From: Deltaproteobacteria bacterium
Lineage (GTDB): Bacteria; Desulfobacterota; Binatia; UBA9968
DNA length: 10,460 bases
Reading direction: 5' to 3'
Assembly: GCA_005878685.1 (NCBI GenBank)
Contig: VBLN01000029.1
Span: 1-10,460, forward strand
This document shows, piece by piece, positions 1 through 6,473 of the stretch. The position numbers and the translations under genes are program-made. The notes below the pieces were generated by a model. That model saw only the letters and a list, made by a program, of their open reading frames with translations. It did no database searches and had not been told where the DNA came from. Within the stretch, counting starts at the first letter, position 1; each line of letters starts with the position of its first letter.

Positions 1-39
1 CCCAAGAGCCGGAGCTACCGGATCGCGGAGCGTCTCTAG
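1..39 (+). CDS. Possible C-terminal tail of an upstream gene
   Basis: Reading from base 1 gives twelve codons (ending in R-I-A-E-R-L) and a TAG stop at 37-39, one base before the ATG of the methyltransferase. Such a close stop/start junction is typical of translationally coupled operon genes, and a GGAG at 27-30 would serve the next start. The other two forward frames are also open in this short stretch, so the assignment is weak. The product cannot be identified from twelve residues. Confidence 0.25.
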   Translation, partial: PKSRSYRIAERL

Positions 40-40
40 A

Positions 41-1033
41 ATGGATTTCTCGACTTTAGCGCACCTTGCCGGTGGTCATGCTGAGACCAGGATCCTACAA
101 ACGGCGGTTAGCCTCGGCATCTTCGATGCTCTTGCAAAAACAGCCTTGGATGTACCGACCATCGCCTCGTCTCTGCGCATCGACCGCAGGGCTGCTGAGC
201 TGTTTGTCAACGCATTGGTTGCCATGGGCCTTCTGGAGAAGGAAGGATCAGTCTTCTCGCTCACCCCAACTTCCTCGACTTATCTGATCCGTACGTCGCC
301 CCAGTATTTCGGCGGTATGGTTGTATTTGAATCCTCGCTTTGGGACTGCTGGGGAGCTCTGGAAAAGACGATCCGCTCCGGCAGGCCAGCTCGAACACCA
401 AATATGTACCAAGATGATCCAGAGGAAACTGAGCTCTTTATAAGCGCGATGCATTCGCTTGTGGAGGCACGAGGAGACGCAAAGGCCTTAACACAGAAAC
501 TGGATTTGAGTCGAGTTACGGATTTGCTGGATATCGGCTCCGGCCCAGGCACCTATCCCATCTATCTCTCCGGGAAAGATCCGAAGCTAAAAACGACCAT
601 CTTTGATCTCCCGGGGACACTCAAAATCACGGAGAGATTTGTCCAAGCCTCTGGATTAGAAAATCGGATAAGACTGATCCCCGGAGACTATCGAGTCGAT
701 CCTATTCCGGGAAGATACCAGGCTGTTTTTCTATCCAATATTATCCATGCAGAGAGCGACGAAACGAACGCCGCCCTGATGAGGAAAGTTTACCAGTGTC
801 TGGAAAAAGGCGGGAGGATAGTGATTAAAGATCATATCCTCGACGACACACGAACGCACCCGCGCGTTGGGGCCATCTTTTCCCTCTTGATGCTTCTGAC
901 AACTGCGTATGGGAGATGCTATTCCTTCAACGAGGTAAAACGATGGCTCGAGGAGGCTTCATTCAAGCGAGTCTCTGAGATCCCTCTCCCCTACCCGCTA
1001 ACCTCTTCTCTGGTCGTCGGCGCAAAACAATAG
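41..1033 (+). CDS. SAM-dependent O-methyltransferase-like protein (dimerisation domain plus Methyltransf_2 fold)
   Basis: A 330-residue protein with the layout of the plant-COMT/acetylserotonin/CrtF/BchU type of small-molecule methyltransferases. Residues about 10-85 form an N-terminal winged-helix dimerisation domain (A-V-S-L-G-I-F-D-A-L, then T-I-A-S-S-L-R-I-D-R-R-A). The catalytic domain starts near 155 with SAM motif I, L-L-D-I-G-S-G-P-G-T at 162-171. An acidic residue at D189 (F-D-L-P-G) would bind the SAM ribose, and G-D-Y lies at 215-217. N-I-I-H-A-E-S-D-E at 233-241 aligns with the segment that carries the catalytic His of caffeate O-methyltransferase, so H236 is the likely general base. 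The length is normal for the family. GGAG at 27-30 lies ten bases before the ATG. It is followed closely by a BFD-like protein, probably in one transcript. The substrate cannot be read from sequence; a quinone, carotenoid, tetrapyrrole or other aromatic hydroxyl are all possible. Confidence 0.85.
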   Translation: MDFSTLAHLAGGHAETRILQTAVSLGIFDALAKTALDVPTIASSLRIDRRAAELFVNALVAMGLLEKEGSVFSLTPTSSTYLIRTSPQYFGGMVVFESSLWDCWGALEKTIRSGRPARTPNMYQDDPEETELFISAMHSLVEARGDAKALTQKLDLSRVTDLLDIGSGPGTYPIYLSGKDPKLKTTIFDLPGTLKITERFVQASGLENRIRLIPGDYRVDPIPGRYQAVFLSNIIHAESDETNAALMRKVYQCLEKGGRIVIKDHILDDTRTHPRVGAIFSLLMLLTTAYGRCYSFNEVKRWLEEASFKRVSEIPLPYPLTSSLVVGAKQ

Positions 1034-1058
1034 CTATAGTGAAAGGGCTATTTTCTCC

Positions 1059-1370
1059 TTGGACCCATCAGAGGAAACTAAGAAAGCACGTGAGCAGGCG
1101 ATCATCGACGCTTACCGTCCTATCTGCCTATGCAATAAAATCCGTAAAGGAATCATAGCCAAGGCGATTCAAAGCGGCGCTAAAACCTTCGAGATGGTGA
1201 GCCGTCGCACCGGCGCAGGAACTGGTCCGTGCGGTGCGGCAAGATGCGGGCCAATGATCCGTGGGATGCTTGGAGAGGACGTGGAAATCTGTCGTGCTTG
1301 CGCGTGGTCCATCCTTAAAGGGCAGTTGCCCCTAACCTGTCCCAGGTGCGGTGTAAGTCACGAGCGCTAA
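1059..1370 (+). CDS. BFD-like [2Fe-2S] protein with an extra C-terminal CxxC pair
   Basis: A 103-residue protein with eight cysteines. C23-x-C25, then C58-x4-C63 32 residues later in G-T-G-P-C-G-A-A-R-C-G-P, matches the BFD-like [2Fe-2S]-binding domain. The Cx4C spacing is that of the domain found in opine/sarcosine oxidase-type subunits rather than the Cx2C of bacterioferritin-associated ferredoxin. A second set, C78-x2-C81 and C94-x2-C97, looks like two metal knuckles, for example a zinc or rubredoxin-like site. The likely role is electron transfer or cluster/metal handling in the cytoplasm. The partner is unknown. The start is taken as TTG at 1059 because GAAAGGG at 1041-1047 lies upstream and the first in-frame ATG would remove C23/C25. 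It follows the methyltransferase by 25 bases and converges with the kinase gene, 56 bases away. That gap has a T6 run at 1401-1406 but no convincing stem. Confidence 0.7.
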   Translation: MDPSEETKKAREQAIIDAYRPICLCNKIRKGIIAKAIQSGAKTFEMVSRRTGAGTGPCGAARCGPMIRGMLGEDVEICRACAWSILKGQLPLTCPRCGVSHER

Positions 1371-1426
1371 ATGCCTCTTGCTTCTAGAGAGACAAATCAG
1401 TTTTTTAATGCCGATATCACCGATAC

Positions 1427-3940
1427 TCAGGCTGCCTTGGTCAACTGAGGGATTGCTATCGGCAAAAGTAAACTGAAGCTGCTCCCTTTCCCGACCTCGC
1501 TTTCAACCTGTATTTTACCTCCCAGGGATTCGGCAAGTCTCTTGCATAGACTTAACCCCACTCCCATTCCCCCATAATGTCGGGTCGAAGATCCGTCCAA
1601 CTGCCGAAACTCTTCAAATATAATCTCCTGATTCTGCTTATCGATTCCGACTCCTGTATCCGACACAACTATTTCAACAAAAGCCCCGCACTCTGTTGAA
1701 ACCATCTGGACCTTCAGCGCAATCTCTCCCCTTTCTGTGAATTTGATCGCATTCGTCAAAAGCTGCATCAGGATCTGCTGCAATTTGCTGGGATCGCTCT
1801 CAATGATCCCTACCGACGATGCGATATCGAGTCTAAAGTTGACCGGTCGTCTGTTGATAAGCCGCTCGGCCATGAGCCCAAGAGACTGCGCGACTTCTCG
1901 GATATCGATCGCCTTAAGATTCGTTGGCATGGTATCGGCTTCAAGCCGCGAGAAGTTCATCAGACTGTCCATAAGTTGGAAAAGATCCTGGCTGTTTGTC
2001 ACGACACGGTCCAAGATCACACGCATATCCCCCGTGAAGCTCCGATCCAAAAGAACCTCAGTGTAACCCAAAATCGTACTAATGGGAGTCCTCAGCTCGT
2101 GGCAGATGTTTGCTACAAATTGCTTCTTGAGCCGATCCGTTTCGATAAGTCTCTTGTTCATGACCTGAGATTGATCGTACAATCGACGATAGTCTTCCTT
2201 GCTCTGCTCAGATTCTTCAAAAAGCATGCCATTCTCAAGGGACAACGCCAATTGATCGGTGAGATTACAAAGCAGCATGAAATCATCGGCGCTATAACCC
2301 CTACCCGAGCGCTTTCTTCCAAAAGAGACAAACCCAAGGACGTTCGCTTCAAAAATTATCGGAATCAATAGCTCTGAATCTAAAGTCCCTAAGTCGCTCA
2401 TCAGCAAGTCGCGATTCTCACGATAGAGAGGATCGAATCTTATCTCTTCTTTGGAGATCCCTCTCTTCTCTATTCCCAAGTGATGAATCCAAAACGAGCC
2501 CAGGCTCTCCAAAATTTCTTGGAATCGATGACCATCTCCGTTGCCATTGAGAAACACCCCTAGATATCTTTTCTCGCCCTTGGGCTGAAAGAACATCGCG
2601 GCCTGCTCTATCCCCGCATGATCCGCCACCGATCTAAGATACCTTTCTGCGACTGCTTGTGGTCTGGCGAGCGAACGAAGCAACAGGCTGACCTCATTCT
2701 GCAGCTTTAGCGGATCATATTCCCTTCGATAGAGGTAGTGATCCACCGCCCTCTCAATCCACCGTAAAAGGGGATTGAAAACGAGCACCACTAAAACGGA
2801 GAAAAAGAGAGGGACCAAGGGATCTTGGTCGTAGATCCCTACAAAAACCCCCAGAACAGAAACAATCAAAACATAGATCAACAGCAGCACACCAGTCAAA
2901 GCCGCCCGGGTGAGTCCGACCTTTAGGACTGCGTCCAAATCGAACAGACTGTATTTAAGTAAAGCGTAAGCTACGGAGAGGGGGAAAAACACGGTAGGAA
3001 CTAACAGCAGATTGTACGGTAGCTTCCAGTAAAAGAAACTTGTCAGCACCGTACCCAAAGTCGGGATGAAAAAACCAACGATCGCGCCAACCCACACCAC
3101 TCGCAGGCGTGATCGCTCCAGGGAGGAACCCGAGCGCTTCAACCCATTCCAAAGAAGGAAAAGAAAAACAATCGCGCCCAAGCAGGTATAACCGTAGGAT
3201 AGTCGCAACGCGAGCTGCCAAAGCTCCGAAGAACCATAGTAACTCACGCTGTAGAAAAGACCGAGCCCAACCGATGCGCTGTAAATCAAAAAGATACGAA
3301 CGAGATGCCGCTTCCTTCTGCTCTCGGATCCCGTGAGCAACAGCGCCAGATGAATTCCAGCGCTGGGGGTGAGAGTGATAGCAAAGATGCGCACCTCTTT
3401 CGGCAAAATCCCTCCGGTCAAGAAATCAAATGTAGATAGAAACCAAAAAAAGATGATGCTCACCATGAAGAAAAGAACTCTAGCGGCCGGCAAGGCAGGG
3501 CGAAGACAAAATGGGGTCAATCCTATGACGAGGAATCCAAGGCCTGTCACAATGTAACTCCCGAAGCTCAAGAGCCAGTCGCGGAATGTAAGCCTCATCG
3601 AAGCAATGGAAGCGTGGAAGAGTTTGCCCTCCCTTTCAAAAGTGTATTGGAATGAGGTTCCGGGGGGACGGCTGCGCACTAACTCATAGAGGGCATGGCG
3701 GTCGCTGACAGGCATGTCCTGAACAGTCAACACGCGATCCAAAAATCTCAGTCCCTCCTTTTCCCCAGTCCAATGAGGGAGGAAATATGGCGCGACATTC
3801 AAATTGCTGTAGAGAAAAAAGCCGGGGAAGAGTTGGTTGGTCCACTGAAAAGAGGCAAATAAAGCGCCGCCGAGCACTACAAAGGCCAATAACCCGACCG
3901 TCGCTAAGAATCCCCTTCGTTGCCAGGTCCGAATGTTCAT
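1427..3940 (-). CDS. Membrane sensor histidine kinase (ComP-like N-terminus, GAF-like domain, HisKA-HATPase)
   Basis: An 837-residue two-component sensor kinase. A first membrane helix (about 11-30) is followed by an outside segment (about 45-118) that looks like the PDZ-like extracellular domain of ComP-type kinases. About nine more hydrophobic helices follow (roughly 122-143, 152-170, 183-203, 211-232, 246-264, 280-302, 308-330, 344-369, 373-392). Y-S-L-F-D-L-D-A-V at 330-338 resembles the linker seen in that sensor class. Residues about 426-570 form a GAF-like domain. The H-box N-I-C-H-E-L-R-T-P places the phosphorylated histidine at H614. The N-box has N730, G1 is D-T-G-V-G at 761-765, and G2 is G-G-M-G-V-G at 790-795. 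All catalytic motifs are present, so it should be active. There is no receiver domain and no response regulator in the window. The ATG is preceded by a very strong G-rich site at 3945-3954. It is divergent from prkA, so it may sense the stress to which that operon responds; this is inference. Confidence 0.93.
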   Translation of the reverse strand: MNIRTWQRRGFLATVGLLAFVVLGGALFASFQWTNQLFPGFFLYSNLNVAPYFLPHWTGEKEGLRFLDRVLTVQDMPVSDRHALYELVRSRPPGTSFQYTFEREGKLFHASIASMRLTFRDWLLSFGSYIVTGLGFLVIGLTPFCLRPALPAARVLFFMVSIIFFWFLSTFDFLTGGILPKEVRIFAITLTPSAGIHLALLLTGSESRRKRHLVRIFLIYSASVGLGLFYSVSYYGSSELWQLALRLSYGYTCLGAIVFLFLLWNGLKRSGSSLERSRLRVVWVGAIVGFFIPTLGTVLTSFFYWKLPYNLLLVPTVFFPLSVAYALLKYSLFDLDAVLKVGLTRAALTGVLLLIYVLIVSVLGVFVGIYDQDPLVPLFFSVLVVLVFNPLLRWIERAVDHYLYRREYDPLKLQNEVSLLLRSLARPQAVAERYLRSVADHAGIEQAAMFFQPKGEKRYLGVFLNGNGDGHRFQEILESLGSFWIHHLGIEKRGISKEEIRFDPLYRENRDLLMSDLGTLDSELLIPIIFEANVLGFVSFGRKRSGRGYSADDFMLLCNLTDQLALSLENGMLFEESEQSKEDYRRLYDQSQVMNKRLIETDRLKKQFVANICHELRTPISTILGYTEVLLDRSFTGDMRVILDRVVTNSQDLFQLMDSLMNFSRLEADTMPTNLKAIDIREVAQSLGLMAERLINRRPVNFRLDIASSVGIIESDPSKLQQILMQLLTNAIKFTERGEIALKVQMVSTECGAFVEIVVSDTGVGIDKQNQEIIFEEFRQLDGSSTRHYGGMGVGLSLCKRLAESLGGKIQVESEVGKGSSFSLLLPIAIPQLTKAA

Positions 3941-3950
3941 GTTCCCTCCC
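3941..3950 (-). repeat. Left arm of a 10-bp inverted repeat, overlapping the kinase Shine-Dalgarno
   Basis: GTTCCCTCCC on the + strand is the exact reverse complement of GGGAGGGAAC at 4470-4479. Each copy sits directly upstream of one of the two divergent genes and includes its ribosome binding site. Both genes therefore begin with the same GGGAGGGAAC in their mRNAs, abutting the ATG here but seven bases from it in prkA. Confidence 0.6.
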
Positions 3951-3957
3951 CCCAGCT

Positions 3958-3996
3958 AAAAAGGCTGTCTCGTATGGTTTTGAACCAGAAGCCTTT
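3958..3996 (-). terminator. Hairpin plus T-run upstream of the kinase start (terminator or attenuator)
   Basis: On the - strand a perfect 7-bp stem AAAGGCT/AGCCTTT (3996-3990 with 3966-3960) encloses a second 5-bp stem TGGTT/AACCA with a three-base loop (3987-3975). The right arm runs into five consecutive T residues (3962-3958). This is the shape of a modest intrinsic terminator for transcription entering the kinase gene from the right. It ends 17 bases before the kinase ATG, so it could end a transcript of the small remnant gene at 4054-4335 or attenuate the kinase. The stem is only partly GC-rich, so its strength is uncertain. Confidence 0.35.
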
Positions 3997-4026
3997 ACCA
4001 GGGCAAAAGAGTCACTGTCAAGTCAA
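3992..4026 (-). promoter_or_regulatory. Candidate sigma-70-type promoter for the kinase gene
   Basis: The - strand carries overlapping hexamers TTGACT and TTGACA (4026-4016). The second is a perfect -35 box. The best -10 at 18 bases spacing is TAAAGG (3997-3992), only three of six matches. It lies in the gap between the small remnant gene and the kinase, the expected place. The weak -10 keeps confidence low. Confidence 0.2.
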
Positions 4027-4129
4027 TTAAATTGTATTCTGGGCCCATTTCTTTCACTGCAAGATGAGCTCTTTGATCTTGGAAAACGACGACGGCGGGA
4101 AGCGGTCGTCCATTTGAAACATAATTTCC

Positions 4130-4158
4130 TTGACTTTGGCCTGAAATAGCTGTTCAAT
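4130..4158 (+). promoter_or_regulatory. Candidate sigma-70-type promoter toward prkA
   Basis: TTGACT at 4130-4135 and TTCAAT at 4153-4158 are separated by 17 bases, with five and four of six matches to the -35 and -10 consensus. Transcription from here would give a leader of about 320 bases before prkA, containing the hairpins described below. It overlaps the - strand remnant gene, so the match may be fortuitous. Confidence 0.2.
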
Positions 4159-4269
4159 AGGGTATGTTTAGAGGTGACCTGAAGGTATCTCCCCTGCTCT
4201 TCGTCAAAAGAAAAGGAGAATTCATGAAGTGAGTCGGCCGGGATTCTCAGCGAAAGGAGGTCGCGTGCA

Positions 4270-4297
4270 GGCCACAAAGAGCCTTTGGTCCTTTTTT
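4270..4297 (+). terminator. Terminator-like hairpin with T6 in the prkA leader
   Basis: CAAAG-AGC-CTTTG (4275-4287) is a perfect 5-bp stem with a three-base loop. It can be extended with mismatches by GG/CC pairs at 4270-4271 and 4290-4291, and it is followed by six T residues (4292-4297). No + strand gene ends just before it, so if real it would act inside a prkA leader or against readthrough. The same T6 is the A6 run at which the opposite-strand remnant changes frame, so coincidence is quite possible. Confidence 0.25.
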
Positions 4298-4382
4298 AAA
4301 ACAAGCTCACACTCTTCCCACCTGTTTTTCTTCACAGCCAAAACCGACAAGCAGAACCTGAGGGCCACCTGCGATGTTTCTT

Positions 4383-4460
4383 ATGGGTAAGAGAAAAATC
4401 CTGTACCCATTAAATACTGAGCTGCTCTCAAAAATTGCAGAAATTTTTACCGACAGGATT
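4383..4460 (+). promoter_or_regulatory. Nested inverted repeats in front of prkA (possible structured leader or operator)
   Basis: Three perfect inverted repeats lie within 78 bases just before the prkA ribosome binding site. They are ATGGGTA (4383-4389) with TACCCAT (4404-4410), AATCCTGT (4397-4404) with ACAGGATT (4453-4460), and AAAAATT (4430-4436) with AATTTTT (4442-4448). The second encloses the third, giving an outer stem with an inner hairpin. The first shares base 4404 with the second and so competes with it. This could be an RNA switch between two folds or a pair of protein-binding sites. A weak promoter-like pair (TTGCAG at 4435-4440, ATTAAC at 4458-4463, 17 apart) overlaps it. Confidence 0.35.
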
Positions 4461-4469
4461 AACTCCAAA

Positions 4470-4479
4470 GGGAGGGAAC
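4470..4479 (+). repeat. Right arm of the 10-bp inverted repeat, overlapping the prkA Shine-Dalgarno
   Basis: GGGAGGGAAC, the exact reverse complement of 3941-3950. With AAA before it, it forms the prkA ribosome binding site (4467-4476), ten bases from the ATG, and it fixes that start. Confidence 0.6.
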
Positions 4480-4486
4480 CGCTGGA

Positions 4487-6421
4487 ATGGACCATAATCG
4501 GGAATTTGAATCATTGATTCGAAAGGACCGCGACCTGCGCCAGGTAAAACCCTGGAAGGGTAACCTTCTAGGCTATCTGGATAAGGTCAAGGAAGACCCA
4601 TCCATACCAAAGCTGGCACATGCCCGCATCTACGACGTTGTCATCAGTCCCGGTGTTCGAGATATTCAAGAAACCGGGGAACCACGGATTAAGAGACTTT
4701 ACAAAGACGAGTCAATAAAAGTTTACAACTTCTTTGCTGATGAATTCTTCGGCATCGAAAAAACCATCTCCCAGATTGTCCGCTATTTTCACGCTGCTTC
4801 CCTCAAAGGCGAAGAGAGTCGCCAGGTCCTCTATCTGATGGGCCCGGTTGGATCGGGAAAAAGCTCCCTTATTGAACGGCTCCACCGGGGTCTCGAGGAA
4901 AGCGAGCCTTTTTATACAATCGAGGGATGCCCCATGTTTGAGGAGCCCCTGCCCCTGATTCCTCGCCATCTGCGCAAAGAATTTGAAAAAATGCTCGGCA
5001 TGCACATCGAAGGAGAACTCTGTCCCGTTTGCCGTTATCGATTGAAGGAAGAGTTTAGTGGAAAATACGAAGAGTTTCCTGTTTGTACCGTGGAGTTCTC
5101 CAAGCGGGCAAGAGTCGGGATTGGCGTTGTGCCTCCGGTCGACCCCAATAACCAGGACACCTCGGTCCTGATCGGCAGCGAAGACATCTCCAAACTCGAC
5201 CTGTACTCCGAAGGCGACCCACGGGTCCTCGAACTGAACGGAGCACTGAATATCGGCAACCGCGGCGTGGTAGAGTTCATTGAGGTCTTTAAAAACGAAA
5301 TCGAGTATCTCCACTGTATGATCACTGCAACGCAAGAAAAAGTGATTCCCGCGCCCGGCAGGCATGGCCTCGTGTATGTCGATACGGTCATCGTGGCGCA
5401 TTCCAATGAAGCCGAATGGCAAAAATTCAAAGCCGACCATACCAACGAGGCTATTCTCGACCGGATTGTCGTCATCAAGGTCCCTTACAATCTCCGGCTT
5501 TCCGAAGAGGTCAAGATCTACCAGAAGATTATCCGCAATTCCGATTTTCGTGCGCATGTGGCCCCCCATACCTTGGAGATCGTCTCCATGTTCGCCATCC
5601 TTTCGCGTTTGGAGCCGACCAACAAATGCGACTTGATGACGAAGCTCAAGATCTACAATGGTGAAGAGGTCGTAGAAAAAGGGAGGACCAAAAAGGTCGA
5701 TGTTCAAGAGCTGCGCGAGGCTGCGAAACGTGAGGGAATGGCCGGGATCTCAACCCGGTTTATCATGAAAGCCCTTGACAATGCGCTATCGGATAACACC
5801 GCCGGGAACTGCATTAACCCAATCAACGTTCGTGAAGCATTGATTAACATGGTCAAGGAAGCGGATCTGTCTGACGATACGCGCAAGCAGTACCTCGAAT
5901 TTCTCCAGGACACGCTCCATAAGGAGTACCTTGAGGTTCTGGAAAAGGAGATTACCCGAGCCTTTGTCTATTCCTACCAGGAACAGGCCGAAGCCCTCTT
6001 TCAGAATTACCTGGATCATGCCGAAGCCTATGTCAACAAGAACCGGGTCAAAGATCGAAATACTAAAGAAGAGCTGCCCCCCGACGAGGGCTTCATGAAG
6101 TCGATCGAGGAACAAATCGCGATTATCGGTTCGGCAGCCGACGGTTTTCGCCAGGAGGTGATCGCCTACCTGTGGGCCGCAAATCGACGGGGAGAGAAGA
6201 TCGATTACCACAGCTATGAACCGCTGAAGGAGGCAATCGAAAAAAAACTGATGACCTCCGTGCGCGACTTAAGTCGGATTATCACGAAGGCGCGGACGCG
6301 CGATGAGGAACAAGGCGAGAAGTATAATGCCATGGTTAAAAATCTCCTCGACAATGGTTATTGCGCAAGCTGCGTGGATGTCGTTTTGAAGTATGCCGCT
6401 AATAACTTGTGGAAAGACTAG
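4487..6421 (+). CDS. prkA: PrkA family AAA+ serine protein kinase
   Basis: A 644-residue PrkA/YeaG protein of normal length. This family is reported to phosphorylate proteins on serine; Bacillus PrkA has also been described as an ATP-dependent protease. It acts in stationary phase, nutrient stress and, in spore formers, sporulation. The N-terminal PrkA AAA domain (about 20-400) carries Walker A G-P-V-G-S-G-K-S-S at 119-127. A Walker B-like segment, R-G-V-V-E-F-I-E-V-F-K, lies at 259-269, and C-P-V-C at 179-182 is followed by C200. The C-terminal domain (about 420-640), helical and charged, ends in G-Y-C-A-S-C (C626 and C629). The start is set by AAAGGGAGGG at 4467-4476. It is the first gene of prkA-yeaH-spoVR, and a 546-base divergent region precedes it. 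No key motif is missing. Confidence 0.97.
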   Translation: MDHNREFESLIRKDRDLRQVKPWKGNLLGYLDKVKEDPSIPKLAHARIYDVVISPGVRDIQETGEPRIKRLYKDESIKVYNFFADEFFGIEKTISQIVRYFHAASLKGEESRQVLYLMGPVGSGKSSLIERLHRGLEESEPFYTIEGCPMFEEPLPLIPRHLRKEFEKMLGMHIEGELCPVCRYRLKEEFSGKYEEFPVCTVEFSKRARVGIGVVPPVDPNNQDTSVLIGSEDISKLDLYSEGDPRVLELNGALNIGNRGVVEFIEVFKNEIEYLHCMITATQEKVIPAPGRHGLVYVDTVIVAHSNEAEWQKFKADHTNEAILDRIVVIKVPYNLRLSEEVKIYQKIIRNSDFRAHVAPHTLEIVSMFAILSRLEPTNKCDLMTKLKIYNGEEVVEKGRTKKVDVQELREAAKREGMAGISTRFIMKALDNALSDNTAGNCINPINVREALINMVKEADLSDDTRKQYLEFLQDTLHKEYLEVLEKEITRAFVYSYQEQAEALFQNYLDHAEAYVNKNRVKDRNTKEELPPDEGFMKSIEEQIAIIGSAADGFRQEVIAYLWAANRRGEKIDYHSYEPLKEAIEKKLMTSVRDLSRIITKARTRDEEQGEKYNAMVKNLLDNGYCASCVDVVLKYAANNLWKD

Positions 6422-6473
6422 GCCACAACCATTCCACGACTTCACAGAAAGACCCTAGCTGCATCGCGGTTTT

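Larger units (their letters stand above)
4054..4335 (-). pseudogene. Remnant of a small unknown gene with two frameshifts
   Basis: On the - strand three adjacent stretches read like protein but in alternating frames. Frame one from GTG at 4335 gives K-K-N-R-W-E-E-C-E-L-V-L-K. A shift at an A6 run (4297-4292) gives G-S-L-W-P-A-R-D-L-L-S-L-R-I-P-A, continuing through F-S-F-S-F-D-E-E-Q-G-R-Y. A second shift near 4156 returns to the first frame as E-Q-L-F-Q-A-K-V-K-E-I-M and runs to a TGA at 4056-4054. Removing one A from the run and adding one base at the second site would join them into about 93 residues. The pieces look like a soluble alpha/beta protein with an amphipathic C-terminal helix and have G/C-rich third positions. 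I do not recognise the family. It could be a true pseudogene, a sequencing or assembly error at a homopolymer, or chance. It lies directly upstream of the kinase in the same direction. Confidence 0.35.

Noticed and set aside
1371..1426. Bidirectional terminator between the converging BFD-like and kinase genes
   Set aside because: A T6 run is present at 1401-1406, but I could find only a 4-bp stem beside it (CTCT/AGAG), too weak to call.
3787..4149. A 120-codon + strand open frame across the kinase start and the divergent region
   Set aside because: It overlaps the well-supported N-terminus of the kinase on the other strand, has low-complexity basic composition and no good ribosome binding site.
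4183..4198. A GG-N10-GC match to a sigma-54 promoter before prkA
   Set aside because: Only the core GG/GC and a few flanking bases match. Such sites occur by chance, and this one lies in the putative remnant gene.
4307..4495. A 62-codon - strand open frame overlapping the prkA start and leader
   Set aside because: It would cover the prkA start codon and ribosome site, and it is not in frame with the better remnant stretch at 4054-4335. It shows no recognisable domain.
4712..5707. A 331-codon open frame on the - strand inside prkA
   Set aside because: It is wholly antisense to a clear PrkA coding sequence with intact motifs. Its composition fits a mirror of that gene, and no family is recognisable.
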